This document shows positions 38,801 to 50,519 of a DNA stretch of 64,000 bases, one piece after another; position 1 is the first letter of the stretch, and every line of letters starts with the position of its first letter. A program made the translations under genes and the position numbers. The notes beneath the pieces are model-generated. The model did no database searches, had not been told where the DNA came from, and saw nothing but the letters and a program-made list of their open reading frames with translations. The stretch covers positions 62,001 through 126,000 of the forward strand of contig VWPU01006293.1 of the NCBI GenBank assembly GCA_013398955.1, written 5' to 3'. This DNA comes from Callaeas wilsoni. Lineage: Eukaryota; Chordata; Aves; Passeriformes; Callaeidae.

Positions 38801-41039
38801 AAAAAGGTTCCAAACACTAATTGTTCTTATAATTTCTCATTTTACAGTGACATTCATTTAATAGCTTCGTAACATTTTTACAGTAAGATATATCTTTTTT
38901 TAGTACAGCAACTAGGCTGTTGGCCTAAAACGACATAAACAGCCTACTCATTTGACAGGCACAAATAATGATCAGTTATATGTGCATATGTGTTGGTTGG
39001 TTATGCATGTGCACTGAGGAGACCCATGACAAATCATCCTGTCCTATAGCTGAAAAGTGGGACTGAAAATCTTTTGTTTGCTGTTCCTTCGGAAGAGGAG
39101 TAGGTAGGAATAGTAAAGGCCATTTTCTGCCATGTATTTTCCTACAAAAAAGTGATAGGAATGTTCACAGCTTTCTCAACTAACTGAGATTTAAGGAAAC
39201 CTGACTTTCTAAGGTGCAGCTCACAGCTCCTGTATTATCATTTTGAGCTTGCTGGAATGACTGCTGTCATGTTGCATGATAATATTTGCAATAAAAAGGT
39301 TGAAATTTTGGGGCTGCACCCTCAGTTATCAGTAGAATGCACTGATACATCTAATTAATCACATTGCAAATTTCTCTCAAAATTTAAAAAATGATAGCTC
39401 TGATCCATCAGTTTAAACACCAAGAAATTATTTATTTATTGCTGCAGCAAAACAAACAAACAAATAAACCAAACAAACAAACAAAAAAATCCAAACAAAA
39501 AACCCCAACCAAACAAAAAAACCACCTACTTTCCTAGTCCAGGCAGCAATAGGATACTAAATACACTTTTCTTCTGGCCCTGAAGTCCTACTAGCTTCAG
39601 AGAATGAGCCCTAATTTTGTATTTGCTTCCTAGTACTGTAATTGCTGAATATGTCACTTCAGATGCATTTTATGTAGGAGCAACAGCACATGTTCCTTCC
39701 TGGCAGAATCTGGATTATTCATGCCCATATTGCAGTGGGTTTCACAGGCTCTACAAAAACACATCTAAATTGTCAAGCCTTCTGATGCTTGGTCTTGCAT
39801 CTTACCCACTTTGCAAGAGAAGGGAGTGTAACCCCTATCAAATATCCATACTGAGACATACTGTGATGAGTGACTCCTCTGAATAATTGATTTAAGGGTC
39901 CAGGCTATCTCAGACAATTGTAATAATATGTGACATCTTCCACCTTGATGTTATTGGAAGAAACTACACAACTCTTACTCTGTAAAAACTGATACAAAAT
40001 GACTAAATGGTCTCAACCTAAGTTAAGCTTCATCTATTTCTGACTTCATTTATGCAGAATGAAAATTTCCCTGTGCTCAGTGTCAATTCTGAAAACTACA
40101 AATGGCATCTTTAGGAAAATAGTCTTAATAGAAAATGCAGCTACAAATGGCCCTGGATTTTAGATACATTACTACACATGGAGGTCTTATTACTCCTAGC
40201 AGTCTTATTCAGACAGAGCTGAAACATCGGTATAGATGTCTGTGCAAAAAGGATATAGATGTCGGTGCCTGAGAAAACTCCTAAAATTTCTGTTCACTCT
40301 GCATCACTTGTCTACACAGAAGACATGAGTTTTACATGCTGTCAAATCTGACTTTTCTATCATTTAGCATACAAGCACTGAAAGAGGACAGGAGGAATTA
40401 CTCAAAGATTTCATGAAAAGCAGAATCCTTGTTTATGTAATTTTATATGGTTGAAAGATAAACACAGATGTTGCATTTGCAGATATTATATTTATAACAT
40501 TATCTTATCAATTATGCTGTGCTTCAGACACGGAAAAACGTATATTTATATTTCTTAATTCTTACGGATTTTTAAAAGTTTCTTGACAAAATGTATATTT
40601 TCATACATTTAGTCAAAATTATGAGACTGAAGAAAAAAATTAAATAAAAAGTCAACTTTCAGATAACTAAAAGTAGTTTGGGGTTTTTTTAAAGCAAAGC
40701 ATTTTCAAGACTTTTCATGAACACAAAGTATTTCCTAGATGTGATTAGCACACAAAAATCTTATTTTCCACTACTTTTGTGTTCTAAAAATGTGATCCAA
40801 AGCAGACTGGAGAAACTCCTTGCTAAAAGATCGTATTGCAGAAGCAAGGCCCTATGTTATTTTACAGCTGCAGTCATCTGGCTTTCAGATATCAGGTGGG
40901 AGCAGGGGAGCAAATTTTGGGCCACTTTGATTGTCATGAGAAAATTTATTTAAGAGAAAGTATAACTTTCTCAGCGTTTGTGCCTCCTTCTGATAATTTG
41001 TATATACATCCACCTACAGAACCACAGAAGGCCTCCAGT
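38801..41039. other. Intergenic sequence, no recognised gene
   Basis: AT-rich unique DNA. The only notable item is the A/C low-complexity tract at 39448-39526, listed separately. The open frames present are short and unremarkable. Confidence 0.65.
39448..39526 (+). repeat. A/C-rich low-complexity tract, (AAAC)n-like
   Basis: Runs of CAAAC units and A stretches interrupted by CC doublets extend for about 80 nt. It could be a decayed microsatellite or the remnant of a retrotransposon poly(A) tail; no element body is recognisable on either side. Confidence 0.85.
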
Positions 41040-41170
41040 GGCCACCTATTTCATCTCTTTGACTGAGTCAGGACAACCAGTGTCTCTGTCAGGCAGATGT
41101 TTGACTACCTTCCTAAAAACACTTAACGATGGAGATTCCACCACCTCCTCAGGTGCATTGCATCTTGAAG
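41040..41170 (-). mobile_element. Ancient CR1/L3-like LINE relic (degenerate)
   Basis: The + strand section TTTGACTACCTTCCTAAAAA followed by CACTTAACGATGGAGATTCC and ACCACCTCCTCAGGTGCATT resembles the reverse complement of the CR1/L3-clade 3' region, in which a 'gatggagattccaccac' block precedes a 'cctgttccagtg' block. The latter is not preserved. The match is short and old, hence modest confidence. Confidence 0.45.
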
Positions 41171-42077
41171 AATGGAAAACAGCTTTAGATGTCAACTGTG
41201 ACATGGATATAAACTGGAAATGTCTGTAAAGGCAGATTTGTCTGATTAGCTGAGATATCAACATTTACTGCTGATGTCAGAGTTTTGGCCAGATGGAAAG
41301 CATTCTATCCTTCCCACAGAACTGAAATAAATTCAAGCCAAATCACACTGTGATGCCCAGCATGACTGGCATGCTGCTAATCAGCTTCCTTCCAGTTTTC
41401 AAATGAAAGTTGTCAGGCTTACTTCTCTGATCCTTAATGAGATAGCAAGTTTTGCTTCTTTCTTTCCTGAATTTCTCTGTCTTATTTTTAGCTCATTCTT
41501 TTCCTTTACATGCTAGAAAGCTTTTAAGCAGTGAAGGAACTTGCTTTTCATGCTACTGTTTTGACTTCTGAAACACACTTAAAGCTACATTTCTGAACAG
41601 CAAGGTTTCTTTGTCCTGGCTATGACAGGAAAACATCACCATTCACAGTCTTTGATGCTTATCCTTCTTGTGATCCATTGTATTTATTTTGCATTTAATT
41701 CATGTCCACAATAACTATGGATAGTTTTTCCTGTTGTTTTCCTGACTCCTCATTCCTTTGGGAATTTTACATGAGTCATTTAGCAATGTGTGCTAGTAGA
41801 ACAGTGTAATTTTCATCTTTGAGAGTAAAATGGATGTATGCATTGATTCTCTTCCAATTTCTTCCCTCAGTTCAGCTGGCTGAAAACCCCACTGCTGCAG
41901 GATGGTATGATACTATGTCACAAACCACAGGACCCGCTTCTGAACTTAGTAAATGACATATGCCATTAGCATTCATCACACCTAAGGTATATTGCAATAA
42001 AACTCCTCTGCTCAGTCTCTTCCACCTTTGTCTATGCTAGCCCAGGACATCAGATGTCCTCCATTAGCACACACTGA

Positions 42078-42175
42078 TAAAATCACAGAATTATTTAGAT
42101 TGGGAAAGATCTTTAAGATCATTGAGTCCAACCATGAACTTTACACTGTCCATTAATCTAGGCATCTTACTTCAC
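42078..42175 (-). mobile_element. CR1 LINE fragment, short 3' end
   Basis: The + strand has AATCACAGAATTATTTAGAT, TGGGAAAGATCTTTAAGATC and ATTGAGTCCAACCATGAACT, which is the reverse complement of the terminal CR1 segment ('...ttggactcaatgatcttaaagatc...'). About 100 nt is preserved with no coding part. Confidence 0.9.
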
Positions 42176-44735
42176 AAATGGATTTGCCTTGACATCCTAT
42201 AAGAAACAGAAGGAAATCTTCCTGCTTAAAATGTGCCAGTAAAGAAAAAATATGGAGTTTGTCATTTGGAATGGAAGAGATCCTATACTCTGGAAACTCT
42301 GCTTTCCCCACAAATCCTCTGATGAGCGCATTTTTTCCTCTCAGTCTCCATACTTTAAAATTTCCTTTCTAAGATCTAGCTGAACATTTTTCCTAGAGAA
42401 AAGGGAGCTTCCAGGGTAGATTCTCTCCAGTGCTGCACGACCTTTACCACAGAAAGCTTACACAGACATAAAATGCAAAGGCTCAAATCATCCAACTGCT
42501 ACTAGTACCGAAATAAAGACCTGCTCACTTTTTTATTGCATTCTCCTAAGCAGCTTCTAGCAGAAATGCTCAAAAGGTCTCCTGACAGATGGAGACTACA
42601 GTTGTCTTAGCAAAAACATGTGTGTATGGCTTGTACCTTGATAATCCTGCCCTCTTACCCATATTTTACCCTTCTGTCTTCTGCTTTTCACTGACTGTTG
42701 TCTTGAAAATCCCTCCTGCTTACGTGCTGTCTCAATAACTTAACCTTTCAATTTGTCAAGAATATCCTTCTCAACAAACCTAGAACTAATCAAACACACC
42801 TACATGCATTAAAGCCCACTGTAAACTTAATACGCAAAAGCTATATTCAGTCCTTAAGACCCTCTGAAAAGTGCCTGATAGAAGAAAGAACATGGTTTTC
42901 AACTTGTGCATTCTCCTTTTTGTCTCCTGGAGTACTGCTTTGCAACATTCCTAGAGCAAACCTTGTTGTATAACTTTCGCCTACCAAGATTAAACATAGT
43001 AAATTATTCCTGGAGACATTGGGATACTGCTGAGACCCAGATGCCCAGGTACTGCAGAGGCGAAGCAAGAAGGAGGTCTTGGAACTTCCCCTGGAGACTT
43101 TTCCTTCCACAGACAGATACTATGCCAGCAGGGAGGGAGCACAGACATCAGCTCTAGCCCTTCATTTCACCTGTGGGACAAGTCTAGTCTCACCAGCTCG
43201 GAAACACTACTCGAGAGGTTTGTAGTTCCCCTAAATACCCACTGTTAGACCAGTGCCCAGGACTGGCATTCCAACCAGCCAGTCTGCCTAATCCCCTCCA
43301 AAATCCATGCTGTTTTTGCCTTCAGCAATAGCAAATGCCAGAGACAGCAGTCTGGACAGAAGAAATGGAACATTCTTTCTTAATTCTGCTTCTGCCTGCA
43401 TTTTCAATCCCACAAAAAAACAGATAAAAAAAAAAATCTACCCAAAACACCCTGTATGAGACAAGAGCTGCCATTTCTCCCAAAAAATTTACAGTTCACT
43501 ATTTAAATTATAGCAATGCTTTTGCTTGTGTACAAACAGCAGTCTCTGTTCCAAAAGGAGTGTTAATTTTAACAGTTATTCTGTGTCTTTAGGCTGCCAG
43601 ATAGACTACTGAAGGCATTTTTACCATCTTCCAGGGTCTGGTTCCTGGACCTTCAAGGATGTAGCCTTGTTCTTTCACACCCCTGTGGGATCAGATCCAC
43701 AGTGTCACCATGTAGGCCTTGGGAATTGTCATCTTCTCCCATTTGCAGTCCTGAAGCAAACTGGATCTTAATGAATCAATGCAAAAATCATTAATAGCTA
43801 CCAGAAAACATCCTTCTAGTGACTCTTGGAAGCTTGAAAAATTAGGAACACAATGGGGAAACAAGTAAAATCCTCTGCAAAGAATAAGAGGCCAGTGAAG
43901 AACATATTTTAAAGGAATTGTAACTAATAATTGATTCCCACATTTACTCCATACTCAGTACAATAAAAATTTTTGGGTTAGAACATTTTTCCAGATAATT
44001 ACCTCCAAAAGTCTAAAAATTCCAAAACCTGATCTAGTGCACCTAACAGAAGCTTGTAGTAAAACTGGTCCACTTTTTCTTTCTGTTGTTCATGATCAGA
44101 CCATAAGCTAATCCACTGTTTCAGAATGTCAAATTTAAACAAGACAGATTCTTCCCTCCTGCCCAGACAACACATACTCTTTTTCAGATTATTAAAGTTC
44201 AGACTGTCTTACTTTACCAGACGTACAGTTTCTTACGATGTATTTCAAGGCCTGATCCTTGCACTCTGTCTGCAGCAAACACTTTGGCTGTTCTATGTTA
44301 TCTCTCTCTTGGCTGCTTTTAAGCAGGTCAACCCCTGTACTTGTGTTCACAGCATAGGCCTCCATGAACCTTTACCTTGCTTCTTGCACAGCTGCCCTTG
44401 CATTCCTTCCCTGCCACGCTGGATGTGTTTTATCTTTGCTTAGACCACTTCGTCTTCTTTCACAGTGACAGTCGTGGTAACACTTGGACAAATACTCAGT
44501 ATCTAAAAGATCTGTCCCAGCGCAGTAGATACATCTGCAGCAAGACTGTCTTGCTACAAGTTCGTGGTGTTGTGTCACACCCTCGTGTTGTCAGATCCAC
44601 TGGTGGTGGTTTGCTCCTTGCAGCAGCGAATAAGCAATTTTGTTCTGCACTGCACGGAGCCTTTCAGATTTGGGCACTGGTAAACAATGGTATCAACTGG
44701 CGGTCTCTGTTGTTGCAGACAGATGCCACCTCCAC
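42176..44735. other. Proximal upstream region of PIK3R1, no recognised gene
   Basis: Base composition is mixed and rises in GC toward the CpG island. No repeat family or exon is recognisable. Open frames crossing 44126-44990 run into the CpG island and look like composition effects. Any proximal enhancer here cannot be identified by eye. Confidence 0.6.
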
Positions 44736-45331
44736 CCAGGCTGAGGCTGAGGGGCGTGTGGCCCGCGGCTCCCAGTGGACGGCACTGGGCTGGCAGGGCC
44801 ATGCGGAGGAGTGTGGCCACTGCCCGCCACTGCCAGGCGGCCCCGGGCGAGCAGCCCCGCAACGGGAGCCCCAGGCTCCATGGAAGGAGGACAGCTGGCT
44901 GTACTGCACGGCCCTGCTCCGAACACAGCCGGGCACCCACGGCCCACGGTGGCTGGTTTTGTTCTCGACTTCACCAACTTCACCAGCGTGACACACTACA
45001 TTAATATGGGGGGGTGGGAAGGAAAAGAGAGGAGAAAAATCCCCAACGAGGAACTAGGCAGAAGCACGTGCTCCTCTCGCTGCCGCTTCCCGGCCCGGAC
45101 TGGCCTCCCCGGGCTGAGCCGCCGTCCGAAGCTCGCAGGCATCGCTGAGCGCCGCGCCCGAGGACGGGGACCCAAAGGTCCCAGGCCGCGGAGGGGAGCT
45201 GCGGGGAAGCCGGCGGCAGCCGGGCCCCGGACCGGGCTGTGCCGAGCCCGCGGCGGAGCGGGGGGCGGGCGGTACCGCCGTCAGTCAGCGGGCGCGGCGG
45301 GGCGGTGCCAGAGCGGGTTGGCGGAGGAGCC

Positions 45332-45347
45332 GGGGGCGGGGCGGGGG
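45332..45347 (+). promoter_or_regulatory. Tandem GC boxes (SP/KLF sites)
   Basis: GGGGGCGGGGCGGGGG contains two overlapping GGGGCGGGG-type SP1 sites, about 190 nt upstream of the exon 1 donor. Another GC-box-like run, GGGGGCGGGC, is at 45261-45270. The position suits a TATA-less core promoter with start sites just downstream. Confidence 0.6.
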
Positions 45348-45349
45348 CA

Positions 45350-45528
45350 GAGCCGGCGGCGGGCACGGCACCGCCGAGGCACTGAGGCGGCGAGCGCGGT
45401 CGGGCAGCGGGTCTGGGAGTGCGGCGGGACGAGTGCACGACGGAGAGCTGGGAGTCGCGGCGGCAGCTGCTTCCCGGCGACGGGAGGGAGGTGGTGACGG
45501 CCCTGCTGCTCTCGCTGCTGCCGCTGAG
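45350..45528 (+). other. PIK3R1: PIK3R1 exon 1, non-coding 5'UTR (5' end approximate)
   Basis: The 3' end is set by an excellent splice donor: CCGCTGAG at the end of the exon, then GTAAAGCG, with GT at 45529-45530. The transcription start is not visible; it is placed just downstream of the GC boxes and could differ by 100 nt or more. No ATG occurs between 45300 and 45528, consistent with a purely untranslated exon. Known vertebrate p85-alpha transcripts also begin with a non-coding exon in a CpG island and carry the start codon in exon 2. A second donor-like site (CCCCG then GTGAGC, GT at 45921) could give a longer alternative exon. Confidence 0.6.
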
Positions 45529-48500
45529 GTAAAGCGAGTCCTGCTGCATCCGCTGCAGCTGGTGCTGCCCCTCGGGCGGCTGCCGGGGCAGGGGAGCGGG
45601 GCGAGGATGGGGCGGTGCGGGGCCGTGCGGCCGCCCGGAACCCGGGCACCGGCCGCCCCTGCGGGGTGACAGTCCGAGCGGCAGCGCCGCCCCGTGCAAC
45701 TTTTTCCCCCGTGCGGGGCGGGCTGTGGCGCCGCCGAGCCCTCCGGCGCGGCAGGCCGGGGCGGGCCGTCCGCTGCGGCCGAGGCCGAGCCCCGGGGACG
45801 GTGCAGTCTCTCCCCGCGCGGCCAGAGGCGGCTCGGCCCGGCGCTTCCTGGACGGGCAGGGCGGGAGGCGCGCCGCGGCCACCGCGGAGCTGCCCGGGAG
45901 CCCCGGACCCGGGAGCCCCGGTGAGCCGGGCTGATGTCCGCGTCGGGATAAAGCCCCCAGGGCGGCGGAAGGTGTGTCCGTAGGGATCGCTGGGGCAGGA
46001 GCGGGCGGCGCGGCGTCCTGCGCTCCTGTGCCCGGGGCTCCGCCATCGTCCCCGCGCCGCCGGGGAGCGCCGGCTCGGCGCAGCCGTGCACCGCCCGTGG
46101 AGGGGCTGCAACCCCCCGAGCACCGGCCCCTGGAGTGCGGCTGCTCTGCAGCGGGGACTGCATGTTCATGCAGGGCTCCGGAGTGGTTAACCTGCCGGCC
46201 TCTTCAACGGGACGGAAGTTCAGACTGTACTGCTTTCCTCAGTTTTTAAATTATCAATATTAATTATTCTACCGAAGTGGTCTTGATGCTTACCTGCCTT
46301 TGTCCATAGTTTGCAGCCTTTATGAGATCTTTGAGATGTTTCAGAATGGGATGTGCCGTACAGTGCTCACAGTACTTTATATGTATTGGGACTCATTCAA
46401 AGTCTTGTGATAGAATCGCCACAAATTCAAAATAATTCTTTCAGATTGGAAGCGGTATAAAGGTATTGCTTCGTGATACATCGCGGACCTCACTTTCTTG
46501 CAGAAAATAGTGTTCTAATGTGGTACTTAACTTGGTCGTCTCCACTTGGAGAGCGTATTTACAGAGAAAGCTGCAGTTTGAGTCACAGGTGTGTAGACAC
46601 CTAGTGGGGAGAAGAGTCGGTCTCCAAACAAATTTCTCCGCTTACTCCTCAATTCTCATTATTTCTGTGTCTCCCTGAGTATGTTAGTCAGCTCTTCTAT
46701 CTACCAAACTCATCCTGCAGTGGAAGGGAAGCTTGTGTTAGGCACTATTTCTCTAGGGATTTTTGGAATTAATATTAGAGAAATCGCAGTACAAGGAGAT
46801 ATGGTTATTAATTTTTTTAATATAAATGTGAAGAAAATCTTTGCATCTTGTATTAGGGATGCTGTGCCAGTAACTAGCACACCCCTCTGGTATCACTGTG
46901 CATGCATATGCAGTGTAGAAGTTTGTATTCTCCAGCACCAAAGGAATGATAGCTTGTGTGGGAGGAAACACTTGGGTACCAGTGAAATGGGAGCCAGATG
47001 CCATTTTTAACAGGGGAAGAAGGGGAGGGTGAAGGGGAAGATTTCATGTCCCCTTCCTTTTCCACCTGAATTTTTAGGAATGTCTTGAGTTTTTCTGTTG
47101 AATTTTCAATTTTGTCACTACTGAAATGCCCAACGTAAACCATTCTGCTGAGAAACCAGAATTCTGCCTGAACTCAGGAATCTTTTAGTGGGATCAAGCT
47201 TTTAAACGGTAAATAAAAAACAAATGAAGATTGGTTCTCTTACAATACTTCTTCCTCCTTTTCCATTTGACCAGCCAAATGGAAATCCAGTAATACATCA
47301 TCTCAAATATTACAGTGTTTCTTCCCCAAACTATTTGGTTTGTTTATTTTAATCTATTTAAGATGGTGTCCAGGCTATTTATTTTAGGACTAGTCTGCTT
47401 AAGTCAGTTTGAGTCAAAATGCCTGAGTGTAGAGGCCGTGTAACTTCGGCTGGAATAAAGGGATTTTTTTTATACAGGATCTTAGCAGAGCACTCTATGA
47501 GGGTTTTTGGACACACTAAGGTGTTACTGAGCAGATGTGGAAAACTGATGATTGTCCCTGTGTGAGGTCTTATCTGCAAGGTTCTTGAACTCTGAGTCTT
47601 AGTCCATCCCTGAACTTGACACATAGTAACAATAGGAAAAAGGCATAAAATCCAAGAAGTTCAGAATGGATGACTCACAGGAGTGTCTCCAGGTACATGA
47701 ACCATAGATCAGGAGGTCGGATTCTGGGGACTCTGTACTGAGGGTGGTGCTTTTAAGTGAGTAGGAACAGGCACTGCAGCTCTGAGCCCTAGGGAAACTG
47801 GATCTAAGGAAACTTTGCTGCCATAACTTCGTTGAGTTTTTCTAATGTGATGCATGTTTTGAGTTTTTAAAATATGCTTTAAAATTGTCATAAGAAGTTT
47901 TTATGTTACTGCAACATTTCCAGTTCTGTATTTTCAAAAGATGCATAAGAGACACAAGTACTCATTTTAAATATATGGCCATAAAGTTTCTATTATACTT
48001 TTGATAACAAAAGATCAGAGGAGCAGGTCAAGTCAGTTGAATTATGCAGTGTTTAGAAGACTTCGTTGACTGCCAAAATGCCCATAGGCAGTAGGAGTTA
48101 AATAAGTAGTTATAGCAGAGCACTTGTTGAACCTTTCTTAAAAAGAAAATAAATATTTCAGAGTATTTAAAGTAGTCAAAGTGGTAATTTTCTAGCAGGC
48201 TTTGCTGTGTGCGTAGTTGCTTTTGATTGGAAACATTTGTATTAATCCCAACGTTTGGATCAAAACTCTGTAAGTGCATTTTTTTCTCTTGCTACGTGAA
48301 AAGGGAGAAATCCATGCTTCTATAAAGGCTTCTCTGCTATTTAGTTGGTACATTGATACTTGTACTTTTTCCCCAGTTTTTGTTGGTAGACTTTTCTCTG
48401 CTAGAAGAGGCAAAATGAAATATCAGTGAAACTATTCGTGTTAATTGCAAAGTCTGTGATATTCGGCAGCATCAGGTAGGTAGCATAGTTTGGTTTTTCA

Positions 48501-50114
48501 GAAGTGGTTGCAGAAATTTCTAATTAAAACTTTGGTGGGAGCTGGGTGCCTAATACATGTGGATGGATTTGCAAGTTGTTAAATACTTGTGTGCAAGCTT
48601 TTTGAAATAGGAAGTCTAATTCAGGCTCAGATAATTCTTTCCTACAACAAAAACTGGTTGCAAGGGATGATAAGGAAGTTCTTCAAGAACTTAACAAGAT
48701 TTTCTTCTGTGTTCTGTCACGAGAGATGTTGTGCAACATGCTGCAGGGAGCTGATGGACTGAAGAGGAGCCACATACAAATTAGAGATCAGGTTCATTCA
48801 CTGGCACAGAAAGCTCATATGCATCCTTATAAACACTTCTTAGCTTGTCAGTTAGTCGTATTTCAAAGGACTTGATGACTGAGACATTAGAAAAAGTGGT
48901 GTGGAAAAAAGCTGTCAGATGTTCCCTGTTCCAGCCCTGTCTACTGGTGTCTCTTTACAGTGTAAAAAGGGAGTGTTTCACAAAAAAAAATCTTTCTATA
49001 CATAGATTACATAGTACACAGACAATATTTTACCTGCTGGTATTACACAGCTCTCTCAGGTCTTTTATTCAGATGTAGTTTAGGAGTTTCAGTGCAGCTT
49101 TGAGTAGTTAGCACTTTCTGGTTTCCAGTATAGCATTTCAAATTATGATTTGGCTTGTCTTTTTAAGTAGATGAAAATGAGTAACAGTAGAAATAATGTT
49201 TAGAAAGCTTTCACTGTTCTGTATGTCTTCAAACAACTGTTCTCTAAATAGATTCAGGTTTTAGTAATATTTTTTCTTTTACTTTATGGTTGGGCAACAT
49301 TGAGCCAAAAGTTCAGGCCTGTGTTCTCTTGCCTTTAATGTAATTTAAGCATACACCCTGATACTTTACTCCTGCTAGGCCTCTTAGGTGGTCTGGGTGT
49401 GCCTGTTTCAGTTGCTGATTGTTTTTCTAGTATTGTACCATAAACATATTAAAAAGCATCTGGAAGATGAGGGAGCAGTAAAGCCCCTCTTTAAAAAAAG
49501 AAGAAGGGGGAATATGGTAGTCATCAAGTAAAAGCTCTTTTGAGTCTTTGGTTCTTCTACAGATTATGAGAAGACACGTTCCTCCAAAATGTTTTTGAAA
49601 TACAGGCTTTAGGATGGGGATCGTTGCCCATCCTCACCCTTGTCATAAACAGAAGGAGACTGAATACCCCAGTGGTCAATGCTAATTACAGTAAGCTCCT
49701 CCTCTGTCTTGGCAGACCATTCGTGAAGAAGGGGTGTGGCTGTCTGGCTTCAGGGAGATAACATATAAAATCTTGCTGCCAGGTTAGATACTGCGCTAGA
49801 GGGATAGCTCCAGAGCTTAGCCCTCTCACCCTGAGACTTTTCAGTAGCTGTAAGTCACAGAGAAGGAAGTGTGCCTCATACTGCAGGGGTACAAATTTGG
49901 TTCAAGTAATTTGACCTGTATCTTTTATAAAAATGCAAACATTAGCTGAAGATATTTTTTGTACTCTTTCTTGATTTTATTGTTACATAGGATTCTTATG
50001 TGGGACACAGTCTTTTCCAGGGCTGCAGAGAGCTGAAGTCATAGGTGGAATACCAAGTTCACAATCATTAAGAGAATGTGAAATTATTTCATCAGATTTC
50101 TCTTCTTTTTCCAG
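45529..50114 (+). other. PIK3R1: PIK3R1 intron 1
   Basis: About 4.6 kb runs between the exon 1 donor (GTAAAG) and the acceptor at 50113-50114 (a TTTCTCTTCTTTTTCCAG tract). The first 0.6 kb is the remainder of the CpG island and the rest is AT-rich unique sequence. No CR1 or LTR fragment was recognised. A possible alternative first exon with TATA box at 49731-49849 is described separately. Confidence 0.55.
49731..49849 (+). promoter_or_regulatory. Possible alternative promoter and first exon of PIK3R1
   Basis: In order on the + strand there is GGGGTGTGGC (49731-49740, a CACCC/KLF box read on the other strand), GATAAC (49757-49762) and TATAAAA (49764-49770). About 80 nt downstream is a near-consensus splice donor, GTAAGT, with GT at 49850-49851. 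If transcription starts near 49795-49800, this gives a small non-coding exon of about 50 nt that could splice to the acceptor at 50114. TATA and GATA sites next to each other and a donor downstream are directly visible; use as a promoter is inference. Exon-skipping transcripts or chance are the alternatives. Confidence 0.3.
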
Positions 50115-50121
50115 GAAAAGC

Positions 50122-50205
50122 ATGTGTGCAGAGTTTGGTGGCAGAATATTTAAGGTACATGGGCAGTCTGTGGCAAATACATCTGAAGAAAGTGTGACTG
50201 GCTAA
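50122..50205 (+). CDS. Upstream ORF 1 in the PIK3R1 leader, 27 codons
   Basis: ATG at 50122 opens a 27-codon frame ending with TAA at 50203-50205. It begins eight bases into the predicted exon, so it is present in the mRNA only if the acceptor at 50114 is used and the cap is upstream. It would lower scanning to the main start codon unless bypassed. The peptide (MCAEFGGRIFKV...) has no recognised similarity, and translation is unproven. Confidence 0.3.
   Translation: MCAEFGGRIFKVHGQSVANTSEESVTG
50159..50197 (+). CDS. Upstream ORF 2 in the PIK3R1 leader, 12 codons
   Basis: ATG at 50159 with 12 sense codons and a TGA at 50195-50197. It overlaps upstream ORF 1 in another frame. Regulatory role is possible but unproven. 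Confidence 0.22.
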   Translation: MGSLWQIHLKKV

Positions 50206-50225
50206 AGAGTCGGCTGAACTTGTGT

Positions 50226-50267
50226 ATGGAGACACAGAAGTGCGGGCAAGCCCAGGAAAAGAACTAA
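50226..50267 (+). CDS. Upstream ORF 3 in the PIK3R1 leader, 13 codons
   Basis: ATG at 50226 (context GTGTATGG) with 13 sense codons ending in TAA at 50265-50267. It lies 266 nt before the main start, which leaves room for reinitiation. Peptide function is not expected. Confidence 0.25.
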   Translation: METQKCGQAQEKN

Positions 50268-50513
50268 CTGGAAGAATATTGCTAGACACAGAAGAAGTGG
50301 AACACTTAACTTCTGCTACAGACAGTGACTAAGAATAAATACATTGGTAAAAAGATCAGCAGTGAAAAGGCAGACTGGTGTTTTTTCATTCTCTGTTGGA
50401 TTTTATTACTTAAGAGACATTTTCGTCATCCCATTTAATACATCTTGAATTTCTCTGTACATAAATCTATAACTGGACAATTGCATTTTGATACTGTTTC
50501 ATAACACTTTTGA

Positions 50514-50519
50514 ATGTAA
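50514..50519 (+). promoter_or_regulatory. Minimal start-stop upstream ORF (ATG TAA) just before the PIK3R1 start
   Basis: ATG at 50514-50516 is followed at once by TAA at 50517-50519, and the main start codon is only 14 nt further on. The context (TGAATGT, T at -3) is weak, so many ribosomes would scan past. Start-stop elements can pause ribosomes and reduce output of the main frame. This element lies in exon 2 whichever acceptor is used. Confidence 0.5.

Larger units (their letters stand above)
44736..46160 (+). promoter_or_regulatory. PIK3R1: CpG island with the PIK3R1 promoter
   Basis: About 1.4 kb of strongly GC- and CpG-rich sequence stands out from the AT-rich surroundings, with abrupt edges. 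It contains an E-box CACGTG (45065-45070) and GC boxes at 45261-45270 and 45332-45347. There is no TATA box, as expected for a housekeeping CpG-island promoter. It spans the non-coding first exon and lies 4.4-5.8 kb upstream of the PIK3R1 start codon. Long open frames on both strands here (up to 294 codons on the minus strand) are the usual result of stop-poor GC-rich DNA and are not called as genes. Confidence 0.88.

Noticed and set aside
44377..44991. 204-codon frame on the + strand leading into the CpG island
   Set aside because: The second half depends on the GC-rich island, the first half has no recognisable features, and no supporting splice or promoter context was seen.
45001..46169. 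Several long open frames (240-294 codons) on both strands in the CpG island
   Set aside because: They overlap each other in different frames, are Ala/Arg/Pro/Gly-rich, and coincide with stop-poor GC-rich DNA. No domain is recognisable and the region is a promoter with a non-coding exon.
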